A stretch of 64,000 bases of DNA from Catenovulum adriaticum (GCF_026725475.1 NZ_CP109965.1:1116001-1180000); one strand, 5' to 3'. Counted from the first letter of the stretch, positions 49,357 to 58,541 are shown. Notes: a model not told the origin generated them from the sequence alone. Translations and numbers: made by a program.

Positions 49357-50601
49357 ATGCCTGTTAATTTACCCGTCATTGATCCTAAAGCTTTATTTCC
49401 AGTTACCGGTGTTCGTTTAGGTTGGACCCAAGCCCAAATTAAACAACCTAATAGAAAAGATTTATTATTAGTTGAAATAGCTGAAGGCAGCAGTGTCTCT
49501 GGTGTTTTTACTCAAAATCGTTTTTGTGCTGCTCCTGTTACTGTGTGTCAATCTCACTTAGCCAGTCATACTTCAATTCGCGCTTTAGTGGTTAATACTG
49601 GCTGTGCTAATGCAGGGACGGGTGAGCAAGGGATGCAAGATACGCTAACTACGTGTCAGCACGTGGCTGAAATTATGTCTATATCGCCGCAAGCAGTTTT
49701 GCCTTTTTCAACAGGGGTTATTCTAGAGCATTTACCCATGGCTAAATTATTAGCTGGCCTTGCGGGCGCTTACCAAAATTTAGCGGACGACCATTGGGCT
49801 GACGCCGCAGAATCTATCATGACAACCGATGTTGCACCAAAAGCATTTTCACGCCAGTTAAAAGTCGATGGTAAATCTGTACATGTAACGGGTATTTCAA
49901 AAGGTGCGGGCATGATTCATCCTAATATGGCGACTATGTTAGGCTATGTGGCAACAGATGCTGCAATTGCGCAACCGTTATTGGATGAACTTACAAAAGA
50001 AATTGCCGATTTATCGTTTAACTGTATTTCAGTGGATGGAGATACATCGACGAATGATTCTTTTATTGTTATTGCTACAGGGCAAAGCGGAACTGATTTA
50101 ATTACAGATAGAAATGATCCTAAGTTGGTGAGTATTTATCAAACTCTATTAGAAGCAGCACAAGTTTTAGCGCAGGCAATTGTCAGAGATGGAGAAGGTG
50201 CAACCAAATTTATGACAGTGACCATCAAAGGTGCAAAAACAGTTGAAGAAGCCAAAACAATTGGTTTTTCTATTGGTAAAAGTCCTTTAGTGAAAACCGC
50301 TTTTTTTGCTTCAGATCCTAACTTGGGACGTATCCTAGCCGCGATTGGCTATGCATCACGAGAATGTGAAAGTTTAAATGATTTAGATACCAATAAAATT
50401 GATTTATATTTAGGTGATGTGCTTGTTGCTGAACAAGGCGGCAGGGCTAAATCTTATCAAGAATCAATGGGTCAAGCCGTAATGGATCAGGCTGAAATAG
50501 AGGTTTCGGTGGATTTATATCGAGGTGATGCACAGGCAACGATTTGGACTTGCGATTTTAGTTACGAATATGTTCGTATAAATGCAGATTACCGAACGTA
50601 A
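49357..50601 (+). CDS. argJ: Bifunctional ornithine acetyltransferase/N-acetylglutamate synthase ArgJ
   Basis: A 414-residue cytoplasmic enzyme of arginine synthesis. It moves the acetyl group from N-acetylornithine to glutamate (cyclic pathway) and in some species also makes N-acetylglutamate from acetyl-CoA. The self-cleavage site that yields the two subunits is visible as GMIHPNMATMLGYVATDA near residue 190 (cleavage before the Thr of ATML). DPNLGRILAAIGYA and the C-terminal SYEYVRINADYRT are diagnostic. Whether it is mono- or bifunctional cannot be told from sequence by eye. Confidence 0.94.
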   Translation: MPVNLPVIDPKALFPVTGVRLGWTQAQIKQPNRKDLLLVEIAEGSSVSGVFTQNRFCAAPVTVCQSHLASHTSIRALVVNTGCANAGTGEQGMQDTLTTCQHVAEIMSISPQAVLPFSTGVILEHLPMAKLLAGLAGAYQNLADDHWADAAESIMTTDVAPKAFSRQLKVDGKSVHVTGISKGAGMIHPNMATMLGYVATDAAIAQPLLDELTKEIADLSFNCISVDGDTSTNDSFIVIATGQSGTDLITDRNDPKLVSIYQTLLEAAQVLAQAIVRDGEGATKFMTVTIKGAKTVEEAKTIGFSIGKSPLVKTAFFASDPNLGRILAAIGYASRECESLNDLDTNKIDLYLGDVLVAEQGGRAKSYQESMGQAVMDQAEIEVSVDLYRGDAQATIWTCDFSYEYVRINADYRT

Positions 50602-50622
50602 TAGCTAATAAAATAATTTAAT

Positions 50623-50646
50623 AAAGCACACTATTTAGTGTGCTTT
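50623..50646. terminator. Bidirectional terminator between argJ and the HDOD gene
   Basis: AAAGCACACT (50623-50632) pairs with AGTGTGCTTT (50637-50646) around an ATTT loop. It lies between two convergent genes; both sides are A/T rich. Confidence 0.75.
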
Positions 50647-50658
50647 AGTTATTATTGT

Positions 50659-51495
50659 TTAATAAACAGTACTGTCCATTGGGTTCATAAACGAAAATAA
50701 GTTAAAAGAGCCTATGTGAGCCCAATCAATTGCATCGTTAAGCTTCTCTTCACATAAATCGAATTTTTCAAGTAAATAATCATCTAATAGGTTGTCAATT
50801 GTATATAATTCAGGATGCACGCTAATTAACGCCATATTGCTGGCTAAATGAAGCCACTGTGCTTCTAGATGATCATCGGGTGTATGTTGTAATTTAATGG
50901 TCTCAACCATATCACTTGGAAAGCGCCAGTTTTCAAAAATTGTACTGCTGAGCTCGGCATAGGTAAATCCTAATTCAATAAGCTGCTTGTTTTTTGGTAA
51001 CAAGTTGGCTGAATATTGTTCACACTGGTGTGCTTTATCTGGCGTGATTTGACACACGATTAACTCGCCAACATTATGTAATAAACCCAGCATAAATAAG
51101 CGTTCCGCGTCTTTTTTATTTTTATTAGCATGCAAGCGCTTTAAAATAAGCGCGGTATTAATGCTAACGCGCCAATACCGATCGGTATCTATGGCTTGAG
51201 TATTTAATTTGTTTAACGTTTCTACTGAACCTGATATTAAAACTAAGCTATAAATGGCTTGAATACCGAGGGCATTAATGGCTTTAGCTAGAGTATCTAT
51301 GGTAAATGAAAAATTATATAAAGCGCTATTAGCCAACTTTAATACATGGGAGGTTAATAAAGGATCGCAAGATAAAGCGGTCGCAAAATCGTCTATTGAT
51401 GCGGTTTCGTCCTCCATCAAGGCTTGTATTTTTATACAAGTGTCTGGTAAAGCGCAGATTTCATCAGCTTGGGCAATATAGTTATCAATTTTCAT
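50659..51495 (-). CDS. HDOD domain protein
   Basis: A 278-residue cytoplasmic protein. An HDOD domain covers roughly residues 10-205 (LPDTCIKIQALMEDETASI, DPLLTSHVLKLANSALYNF, INALGIQAIYSLVLISG, LGLLHNVGELIVCQ). HDOD proteins are related to HD phosphohydrolases but usually lack the metal site, and act in signalling (chemotaxis, biofilm). Here LLHNVGE stands where HD enzymes have HDiG. A GTG three codons earlier (51504) is in frame, but the ATG gives the natural start MKIDNYIAQ. No partner gene is adjacent. Confidence 0.85.
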   Translation of the reverse strand: MKIDNYIAQADEICALPDTCIKIQALMEDETASIDDFATALSCDPLLTSHVLKLANSALYNFSFTIDTLAKAINALGIQAIYSLVLISGSVETLNKLNTQAIDTDRYWRVSINTALILKRLHANKNKKDAERLFMLGLLHNVGELIVCQITPDKAHQCEQYSANLLPKNKQLIELGFTYAELSSTIFENWRFPSDMVETIKLQHTPDDHLEAQWLHLASNMALISVHPELYTIDNLLDDYLLEKFDLCEEKLNDAIDWAHIGSFNLFSFMNPMDSTVY

Positions 51496-51668
51496 CCGGC
51501 ACACTCATTTATGAATATTATTATAGGTTTTGCAGGCTTAAAAAATAAATAAACGGTATATCCCTTGGCAATAAAATCCTGATAGTCCTGCAGCTTTTAG
51601 CTTAATTTGTTAAGATACAAAATTCAATTTTATTAATCCAACTTTACCATATTAAGGTCTCTATTTTA

Positions 51669-52229
51669 ATGGAAGCTTTACTCTCTTCTACTTTTACGGT
51701 CGCATTAGCTGAAATCGGTGACAAAACCCAACTTTTAACTTTATTTTTAGTTGCTCGTTTTGCCCAGCGAAATCAAATATTGTTAGGAATTTTAATTGCT
51801 ACCATAGTTAATCATGGTTTATCAGCTTATTTAGGCACTTGGTTAATGGATGTTATACCAAGCGGGTACGCCAATATATTGGTCGGGGTAAGCTTTATTT
51901 TAGTCGGATTGTGGATATTGATACCCGATAAAGATGATGACGAAAACGCCGGTGTTATGCGACACGGGGCTTTTGTCGCGACACTTGTATTATTCTTTTT
52001 AGCAGAAATTGGTGATAAAACACAAATCGCGACTGTTATATTAGCCGCAAAGTATGACGCTTTTATGTGGGTAACCATTGGCACTACATTAGGCATGTTA
52101 ATCGCTAATGTGCCAGTTGCTTATACAGGTGAGTGGTTAATGAAAAAAATACCGTTTCATTGGGTAAGGTGGAGCGCTTGTAGCGTATTTTGTTTGTTAG
52201 GCGTGTTAACCCTAACCTTATCTCGTTAG
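51669..52229 (+). CDS. UPF0016/GDT1 (TMEM165) family cation exporter
   Basis: A 186-residue inner-membrane protein with six hydrophobic segments arranged as two homologous halves. Each half carries the family motif E-x-G-D-K-[ST]-Q: ALAEIGDKTQLLTL near 11-24 and FLAEIGDKTQIATV near 112-125. Characterised bacterial relatives, such as MneA of Vibrio cholerae, export manganese; eukaryotic GDT1 moves Ca/Mn. Mn export is the best guess. I saw no clear yybP-ykoY-type riboswitch in the 170 bases upstream. The next gene begins 12 bases after the stop. Confidence 0.88.
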   Translation: MEALLSSTFTVALAEIGDKTQLLTLFLVARFAQRNQILLGILIATIVNHGLSAYLGTWLMDVIPSGYANILVGVSFILVGLWILIPDKDDDENAGVMRHGAFVATLVLFFLAEIGDKTQIATVILAAKYDAFMWVTIGTTLGMLIANVPVAYTGEWLMKKIPFHWVRWSACSVFCLLGVLTLTLSR

Positions 52230-52241
52230 TTGGAGTGGATT

Positions 52242-53342
52242 GTGCTCAATTTAAAAATAATATTCATTATGTTTTTTTGTAGTTCGTTTTTGCTTAACGC
52301 AGAATCTTTGACTGGAAAAATGTCGGTATTTAAAGGCTCAGACCTATGCAACTTAGCTGAAAATACATTAACTTATCTAAATCGAGGTGCTGTATTTGAT
52401 AGTAAAGCGATACATGGCGGGCAGCTAAATCAATATCAGTTTGATTTAGCACAAGTTAAATCAACACTAAAATTTATTTGTCAGACCTACCGCGAAGATG
52501 TGAGAGCCGGCCGACAAAGCCGGCTGCACGATCCGGCTTTTATTGCTAACAACTTTCAGCAAGTTCATTGGCAACCGGATCTTAAATTAGCCCATAACAT
52601 TGCGAAACAAACAAAAAATCAAGCTAAAAAAAATCTATTAAATCGTATTCCGACGGATAAAATTTTACTTACCAAATACTATACCAAGCTAGTACACGCT
52701 CAATTTGATAAAACAAATGAATTTAATCATGCACTTTATCAACTACCTTTTGATGAACAAGGTTTATCGCAATCACAAGCAATGGCACAAAAAGACACGC
52801 TCACTCGATTTAAATTTACTCGCCAGCAAGTCATGCAGGGGGCGCTAGATGTCCCAGCGTTGGCAAAACCTATTTTGTGGTTAACAGAATCAGGATTACA
52901 CGATGCCATGTTGCAAGGCACAGCAGTGGTGAAAGAAGATGAAAAAACCCATTATTTTAACGTACACCGAAATAATGGAATTAATTATGATTATGCAATT
53001 AATAAAGATCAGCAAGCAAGGTATTGGTACTTTAAAAAAGTGCCTGGTATTTTAGGTTACGGAATTGAGCCAGAAGATAAAATACAAGTCATTCCCCAAG
53101 TCACAGTAGCGGGTAATGTGGCGCAACTTGGTTTAGGTAAATTAATTATGCTTAGCTATAAAAATGCCAGTGGCGAATTAATTAATCGACTCGTGATTTT
53201 AGCCGATCAGGGTGGTGCTTTTGATAATAATAATTTCCAGTTAGATTTGCTAACTGGTAGCTATTATGGGTGGTCAGATTATCATAAAGCGAACAAGCAC
53301 TTACCTGATTTTGTTAAAGCGACTATTTTGTTAAAGAAATAA
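52242..53342 (+). CDS. Uncharacterised secreted protein, possible 3D/double-psi-barrel C-terminus
   Basis: A 366-residue protein. The N-terminal hydrophobic stretch (LKIIFIMFFCSSFLLNAES) is a signal peptide. GTG at 52242, six bases after GGAG, is a better start than the in-frame TTG at 52230. I do not recognise the family with confidence. The C-terminal region (NRLVILADQGGAFDNNNFQLDL ... GSYYGWSDYH, given in part) resembles loosely the 3D domain of MltA-type lytic transglycosylases, where an Asp-containing barrel cuts peptidoglycan, but the match is weak. The middle is helical and Gln/Lys rich. It may be co-transcribed with the exporter gene 12 bases upstream. Confidence 0.7.
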   Translation: MLNLKIIFIMFFCSSFLLNAESLTGKMSVFKGSDLCNLAENTLTYLNRGAVFDSKAIHGGQLNQYQFDLAQVKSTLKFICQTYREDVRAGRQSRLHDPAFIANNFQQVHWQPDLKLAHNIAKQTKNQAKKNLLNRIPTDKILLTKYYTKLVHAQFDKTNEFNHALYQLPFDEQGLSQSQAMAQKDTLTRFKFTRQQVMQGALDVPALAKPILWLTESGLHDAMLQGTAVVKEDEKTHYFNVHRNNGINYDYAINKDQQARYWYFKKVPGILGYGIEPEDKIQVIPQVTVAGNVAQLGLGKLIMLSYKNASGELINRLVILADQGGAFDNNNFQLDLLTGSYYGWSDYHKANKHLPDFVKATILLKK

Positions 53343-53483
53343 TCAGCAAAAACAGTTGCTAACAATAAATATTTTTAATGTAAATTATTTGTAATTAATA
53401 GTTTTGTCTGTTGAATCCGCCTTATACTTATTCTGAGTTTAAATTACGTTTAAAAAAGTAACTTACGATAAGAGGTTAGGATA

Positions 53484-54854
53484 GTGTCTTATTCAGCAGA
53501 AATTGCGTTAAATCGATTTGGTTATGGTGCTCGGCCTTATCAAATCTCTCAGATTCAATCTGATCCCAAAACTTGGCTGACCCAACAATTAAAGCCGCTT
53601 CAATTTGCCGATGCTAATTGGACATCTGCCCAAGCCATCGCTCAAGTAGTGGAGTTTAATCAATTAAAAAAACGTGAAAAAAAACAAACTAAAAAAATGA
53701 AACAAACTGGGCAGCCTATGATGCAAATGCAAGCCCAGTCGAATTTAATGCGCAAAAATATTATGCGCCAAGCTGATCAGTTAGCGCAAGCCACATTTGA
53801 ACACGCCATTGAAACGCAAGCCGCTTTTCAAGCCAGATTACTCGACTTTTTTTCTAATCATTTTAGCGTTAGTCACGCAGGATTAAGAATGCGCAGCTTA
53901 GCGCCTACGCTTGAGCGAGAAGCCATAGCGCCAAACCTGAGTGGTCAGTTTGAAGATTTATTGCTTGCAGTTGAAACTCACCCAGCCATGTTAATTTATT
54001 TAAATAACGAGCAATCTATTGGGCCTGATTCAAAACAAGCGAAAAAGCGTAAAAACAAAGGGTTAAATGAAAATCTAGCCCGAGAAATTTTAGAGCTTCA
54101 CACATTAGGTGTTAACGGAGGTTATACCCAAGCAGATGTGCGTGAATTAGCTATGGCAATCTCGGGTTGGAGCGTGAGTTATCCTAAAGCTGGAAAATCT
54201 GCTGGCTTTATGTATCGAGAGTATGCGCATCAGCCTGGCATCCGTAAAATATTAAATAAAAATTACAACGCGGGCGGTTTACAGCAAGGCAAACAGATAT
54301 TGGCAGATTTGGCGAAACATCCTCATACCGCAGAGCACATTAGTTATAAATTGGCTAAGCATTTTATTAGCGATGAGCCTGATACCAACTTAATTTTATT
54401 AATGAAAGAGATCTGGTTGGCGACAGACGGTAATTTAACCGCCGTGTTAACCACACTGATTGAGCACCCTTCCAGCTGGAAAACCACTCTTGAGAAGTAC
54501 AAAACACCAAGAGATTTTGTTATTTCAGCTTGTCGTGCATGTGAACCATCAAAAAATAAAACAAAGAAACTGTTTACCTCATTAATGACAATGGGCCAAG
54601 CGCCATTTTCAGCGGGTTCTCCCGCCGGCTTTGGGGATCATAAAGACGACTGGAATGGCGCTGAAGCTTTTATGGCTAGAATTGAATGGGCAGATCAGTT
54701 TAGCCAGAGGATAAAAAAAGAGCCTGCGTCGATAGCAAAAGCCTGTTTAGGTAATTTGCTTTCTGCGCGTACTGAACAATTTATTAAACGTGCAGAGAGT
54801 AGGCAACAAGCACTTGCTTTATTGTTAATGAGTCCAGAGTTTCAACAGCGCTAA
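53484..54854 (+). CDS. DUF1800 family protein (GTG start)
   Basis: A 456-residue protein. Family marks are LNRFGYGARPYQISQI near the start, FFSNHFSVS near 130, NENLAREILELHTLGVNGGYTQADV (given in part) near 200 and AGFGDHKDDWNGAEAF near 390. DUF1800 proteins pair with DUF1501 proteins across many bacteria, and this gene is followed 51 bases later by such a gene. Function is unknown. A Lys/Met/Gln-rich stretch (about 60-95) is inserted near the N-terminus. GTG follows AGAGGTTAGG. No obvious signal peptide, although the partner has one. Confidence 0.88.
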   Translation: MSYSAEIALNRFGYGARPYQISQIQSDPKTWLTQQLKPLQFADANWTSAQAIAQVVEFNQLKKREKKQTKKMKQTGQPMMQMQAQSNLMRKNIMRQADQLAQATFEHAIETQAAFQARLLDFFSNHFSVSHAGLRMRSLAPTLEREAIAPNLSGQFEDLLLAVETHPAMLIYLNNEQSIGPDSKQAKKRKNKGLNENLAREILELHTLGVNGGYTQADVRELAMAISGWSVSYPKAGKSAGFMYREYAHQPGIRKILNKNYNAGGLQQGKQILADLAKHPHTAEHISYKLAKHFISDEPDTNLILLMKEIWLATDGNLTAVLTTLIEHPSSWKTTLEKYKTPRDFVISACRACEPSKNKTKKLFTSLMTMGQAPFSAGSPAGFGDHKDDWNGAEAFMARIEWADQFSQRIKKEPASIAKACLGNLLSARTEQFIKRAESRQQALALLLMSPEFQQR

Positions 54855-54905
54855 TGGCAGGCTTGAAATTGAACTCTTTATTTTTGTGTTAAGGTGGATT
54901 TGATT

Positions 54906-56051
54906 ATGCAAAGGCGTGATTTTTTAAAAGCAACATGCGCAGGCTGGGTGTTACTTAATACTGGGCAAGTGCAGGGCAGCGACAGGGAAAAATCGTTAAC
55001 TAATCAAAATAAAAAAATTGTATGGATTGTGCTTCGTGGTGCAATGGACTCATTGCACGCTGTAATACCATCGTTTGATTCGCATTTAAAAATGCACCGT
55101 CAATCATTATTGGCACCAATTGAAGCTAATTTATTGCCGTTGGAAAATGGGTACAGTTTGCATCCCGCTTTTAAAAATTTACACCAGTGGTATCAACAAA
55201 AACAGCTATTACCCGTTGTTGCCGTTGCCTCTTCTTACCGTTCGCGCTCTCACTTTGATGGACAAGACATTTTAGAAACAGGTTTATCTCATGTAGAGCA
55301 TGACAATGGTTGGTTAGCTAGAGCAACTCGTGCAATTAATGGTGAGGGTATAGCCATTGCTCGTTCAATTCCTATCTCGATGCGAGGTTACGAGCAATCA
55401 CTTACTTGGTACCCCTCAAATTTACCAGACGCAGAAGACGAGTTATATCGACAATTAACCGATCTTTATAAAATGCATCCTGAATTTTTAAATAAATTAG
55501 AAACAGGTATGCAAACCCGTGAAGCGTTAAATATGCAAAAAAGCAAAAACCGAAATGCAAAATTTAATCAATTGGCTAAAAGCTGTGGCCAATTATTAGC
55601 CAGTTCAAAAAATGCCAATTGCGCCATGTTAGATATGGGAGGGTGGGATACTCATAATAACCAAGCAAATAGGTTAAATAATCAATTTAAACAATTGGAC
55701 CAAGGATTAAATGTATTAAAACAAACACTCGGTGAGCAGTGGCGTGATACCGTTGTAGTGGTAGCTACTGAATTTGGACGAACCGTTAAAGTGAATGGTA
55801 CTGCAGGTACAGATCACGGCACAGGGAGTGCGATGTTTATTGCAGGTGGCGCGATAAAAGGTGGAAAAGTGTTAGGCGACTGGCCAGGGCTAGCGCCTAA
55901 TCAGCTGTATCAGGGGCGAGATTTATCACCAACCTCAGATATCTGCAGTTGGCTTGGCGCTCTTTTACACCAACATTGGCGCCTGAATCCAGCACAAATT
56001 GCACAAGTTTTTCCATCTGTACGTCCACAAACCGTGCAGCTGGTGGTATAG
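54906..56051 (+). CDS. DUF1501 family protein with Tat-type signal
   Basis: A 381-residue protein of the alkaline-phosphatase-like superfamily. The N-terminus MQRRDFLKATCAGWVLL is a twin-arginine export signal. Core motifs are WIVLRGAMDSLHAVIPS (near 40), SYRSRSHFDGQDILETG (near 115), MLDMGGWDTHNNQ (near 240), VVVATEFGRTVKVNG (near 283) and TDHGTGSAMFIAGG (near 300), with Asp/His residues likely to bind metals. The frame opens at GTG 54894, but AAGGTGG sits eight bases before ATG 54906. It forms an operon with the DUF1800 gene. Substrate unknown. Confidence 0.88.
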   Translation: MQRRDFLKATCAGWVLLNTGQVQGSDREKSLTNQNKKIVWIVLRGAMDSLHAVIPSFDSHLKMHRQSLLAPIEANLLPLENGYSLHPAFKNLHQWYQQKQLLPVVAVASSYRSRSHFDGQDILETGLSHVEHDNGWLARATRAINGEGIAIARSIPISMRGYEQSLTWYPSNLPDAEDELYRQLTDLYKMHPEFLNKLETGMQTREALNMQKSKNRNAKFNQLAKSCGQLLASSKNANCAMLDMGGWDTHNNQANRLNNQFKQLDQGLNVLKQTLGEQWRDTVVVVATEFGRTVKVNGTAGTDHGTGSAMFIAGGAIKGGKVLGDWPGLAPNQLYQGRDLSPTSDICSWLGALLHQHWRLNPAQIAQVFPSVRPQTVQLVV

Positions 56052-56362
56052 CGCAGTTTCACTTTGAAATATAGTGGGTAGAATCGTAGAATCTAGGAGA
56101 GCCGTTATTTAGAGCAAAATGTTTTTTCAGGACGAAAAATTCAAGCTTACAGGGATGTACTCGCAGCGTTTTTGCGAAAATGATGGCTCATCCTTTAATC
56201 TTTGTCTGAAAATCATTCAAGTATGATTTTGTCCTGCACTTATAAAAAAGTAGTTTATTTGCTCATCTTCTCCTCATTTAAGTTATGCTACTCTCACGGA
56301 TTTAACAATTTAACCAGTCTGTTTTAGTCACTTATAAGGCAGACTGTTCTGAGAGCTTTATT
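56052..56362 (+). other. Intergenic region before the two-component operon
   Basis: 311 bases with no convincing open frame. It holds the CTCAT direct repeats and a -10-like box (listed separately), and a 7-base inverted repeat CAGTCTG (56315-56321)/CAGACTG (56340-56346) just before the response regulator start. That repeat could form a leader hairpin or a second operator. Confidence 0.5.
56262..56289 (+). promoter_or_regulatory. Direct-repeat operator and promoter of the response regulator gene
   Basis: CTCAT at 56262-56266 and again at 56273-56277, exactly 11 bases apart, are followed after six bases by a TATGCT -10 box (56284-56289). Two half-sites one helical turn apart, at the -35 position, are what an OmpR-family activator binds. 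The same pair occurs before the EF-hand gene of this locus. Confidence 0.5.
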
Positions 56363-57043
56363 ATGCGTGTATTATTAGTTGAAGATGCTGAACCAATTCG
56401 TAAATCAGTTGCTAGAGCTTTAAGAGCTAATGGATATGCAGTTGATGAAGCCAGTGATGGTGCCGATGGTTTATTTCACGCAACTGAATACGATTATGAT
56501 GTGATCATTTTAGATATTATGTTGCCTAAATTAGATGGTCGGGAAGTGCTAAAAAAAATGAGAGCGACTGAAAACCATACGCCCGTTTTAATGCTAACGG
56601 CATTAGATTCAATTGACGATCGTGTCAATGGGTTACGTTTAGGGGCCGATGATTATTTAGTTAAATCGTTTGCAATTGAAGAGTTATTAGCACGGGTCGA
56701 AGCATTAACCCGACGCCATTATCAGCAATCTCAACCGCTTATTAAAGTGTGTGATATCGAATTAAACCGTGCAAATAAAACCGTTTTTAGAGCTGGTATT
56801 GAACTTAATCTAACGCCTCAATCTTTTAGGTTACTTGAGTTGTTAATGTTGCGAGTTGATCAAGTCGTTACCCGTAATGAAATCGAAGAAAAAATATATG
56901 ATGAGCTTAATTCACCACTGAGCAATGTAGTTGAATCCGCTATGTATGCACTGCGCAAAGCCATAACGCCTAAACCTGACATGCCGCAACTGATTAAAAC
57001 ACGCAGAGGTTTAGGTTATGTTATGCAGTCAAACACGCTTTGA
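56363..57043 (+). CDS. OmpR-family response regulator
   Basis: A 226-residue regulator of the QseB/PmrA/CarR branch. Receiver: acidic EDAE near 8, phospho-Asp in VIILDIMLPKLDG near 51, Thr in MLTALDS near 79 and Lys in YLVKSFAIEELLAR near 101. The Pro that usually follows this Lys is Ser here. The winged-helix part contains LTPQSFRLLELLML and SNVVESAMYALRKAI. It is followed 65 bases later by its histidine kinase. Together with the EF-hand gene downstream, the locus resembles calcium-responsive CarRS-like systems; that is an inference. Confidence 0.9.
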   Translation: MRVLLVEDAEPIRKSVARALRANGYAVDEASDGADGLFHATEYDYDVIILDIMLPKLDGREVLKKMRATENHTPVLMLTALDSIDDRVNGLRLGADDYLVKSFAIEELLARVEALTRRHYQQSQPLIKVCDIELNRANKTVFRAGIELNLTPQSFRLLELLMLRVDQVVTRNEIEEKIYDELNSPLSNVVESAMYALRKAITPKPDMPQLIKTRRGLGYVMQSNTL

Positions 57044-57108
57044 ATGAGCAGTTGCATAATTAGTTAAATAATATGTTTCGTCAATTTTGGTAAAGAGGTG
57101 TCATTTAA

Positions 57109-58485
57109 TTGAAAAGCTTTAACAGTATTAGAAATATATTATTGCTGTGGCTATTACCAGGTTTTGCTCTGGTTTATATAGTGGTCGGTATTGGTCTTTA
57201 CCAAACAGAAAAAAACACGCTTCACAACCGCTTACGTAACCACCTGTCAGCGATGGCTATAAGAGTAAAACCGACGCCGGAGGGATTTAAATTACTCAAA
57301 CCTATTAAACGAGGGTTACGGCCTTTAGCTGATTTTGATTATCGTGATTTTCAAAACCTTTATATTCAAGTTTGGGACAAAGATGGTAATACCATTAATA
57401 AAACAGATAATTTAGCTGAAGATTCGTTCAAATTTCCCGGATGGCAAAAACGCAAAAGCAGACCTTATTATGCGCAGGTTTTAGGCAAAACTATGTTAGT
57501 TAAAGTTCAGGCTAACCCACGACGTAATAATATCACTGCGTATGCGATGAGCACTGAAATCATGGATGAAAATTTATCTAAGCTCATGAAAAAGTTGGTA
57601 ATTGGCGGCTTGTTGTCAATGGCTATTTTTTTTGTATTACTCGCATTTGCGCTGCGTTTTGCGTTGCGATCCCTAAAAAATTTAACTCAGCAAACACAGC
57701 AGCTTAATGCTGACTCACTCACTTCTCGCTTTGATGTAGAGCCATTGCCTAAAGAGCTTAAACCATTAGCAAAATGCTTGAACGATTTAATTGCTCGCCT
57801 CGAACAAAGCTTTACGCGCGAACGCCAATTTAGTGATGATCTAGCCCATGAATTAAGAACGCCTTTAGCCGGTATTAGAACAACGGCTGAAGTTGCGGCA
57901 AAATGGCCGGATAAAACACCAGAAAATGATTTTAATGATATAGCCACCAGTGCGGCGCAAATGCAGCTTACGGTTGATCGTTTACTGATGCTGGCTAGGC
58001 TCGAAAATAAAATTGAGTCAAGTAATACACAAAGCTGTCAGGTCGATAGCATAGTCGAGACAATTTTAGGTTTGTGGAATGAGCAATTCAATGCTAAGTC
58101 ATTACAAATGAAACAACAGATAGATACCAGTTGTCATATTCAAACCGATGCTGTTATTTTACAAATGTTACTTTCTAATATTATTGGCAACGCAATTGAG
58201 TACGCGCCTGAAAAATCAGAACTTGATTTGGTTTTAAACAAAAATTATTTTTTGTTAGTTAATGACGCACCTGATTTAACAGCCGATGATGTTAAACATT
58301 TATTTGAACGTTTGTGGCGAGCAGATAAATCACGAACGGTTGAAACACATGCGGGGCTAGGGCTCTCTATTGCCAAGCGATGTGCTGATTTATTAGGGTT
58401 TTCAATCACAGCTCAATTAGACGATCATCAACGAATCGCGATGCGAGTCCAATTTAATCAGCAATCGAACCTTAAAAATGAATAA
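57109..58485 (+). CDS. Sensor histidine kinase, QseC/CarS-like (TTG start)
   Basis: A 458-residue inner-membrane kinase. Membrane helices lie at about 10-27 and 160-182, with a periplasmic part of roughly 130 residues between them. HAMP-like linker, then HisKA with FSDDLAHELRTPLAGI near 240, N box LLSNIIGNAIEYAP near 355 and THAGLGLSIAKR near 420. The G1 box (DxGxG) is altered to NDAPDL, as in several QseC-like kinases. TTG is the start, with AAAGAGGTG about nine bases upstream. It pairs with the regulator gene before it. The periplasmic part is the likely sensor. Confidence 0.88.
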   Translation: MKSFNSIRNILLLWLLPGFALVYIVVGIGLYQTEKNTLHNRLRNHLSAMAIRVKPTPEGFKLLKPIKRGLRPLADFDYRDFQNLYIQVWDKDGNTINKTDNLAEDSFKFPGWQKRKSRPYYAQVLGKTMLVKVQANPRRNNITAYAMSTEIMDENLSKLMKKLVIGGLLSMAIFFVLLAFALRFALRSLKNLTQQTQQLNADSLTSRFDVEPLPKELKPLAKCLNDLIARLEQSFTRERQFSDDLAHELRTPLAGIRTTAEVAAKWPDKTPENDFNDIATSAAQMQLTVDRLLMLARLENKIESSNTQSCQVDSIVETILGLWNEQFNAKSLQMKQQIDTSCHIQTDAVILQMLLSNIIGNAIEYAPEKSELDLVLNKNYFLLVNDAPDLTADDVKHLFERLWRADKSRTVETHAGLGLSIAKRCADLLGFSITAQLDDHQRIAMRVQFNQQSNLKNE

Positions 58486-58508
58486 CTTTACATAAAGATG
58501 ACGCTACG

Positions 58509-58541
58509 CTCATCATCTGCTCATCTTTATTTGCTTATTAT
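58509..58541 (+). promoter_or_regulatory. Direct-repeat operator upstream of the EF-hand gene
   Basis: CTCAT at 58509-58513 and 58520-58524, again exactly 11 bases apart, as before the response regulator gene. A -10-like TATTAT lies at 58536-58541. It suggests that the response regulator controls the EF-hand gene as well as its own operon. Confidence 0.5.

Noticed and set aside
51505..51668. Possible Mn2+ (yybP-ykoY) riboswitch before the UPF0016 exporter
   Set aside because: The region is AT-rich and I could not find the conserved paired loops of that riboswitch.
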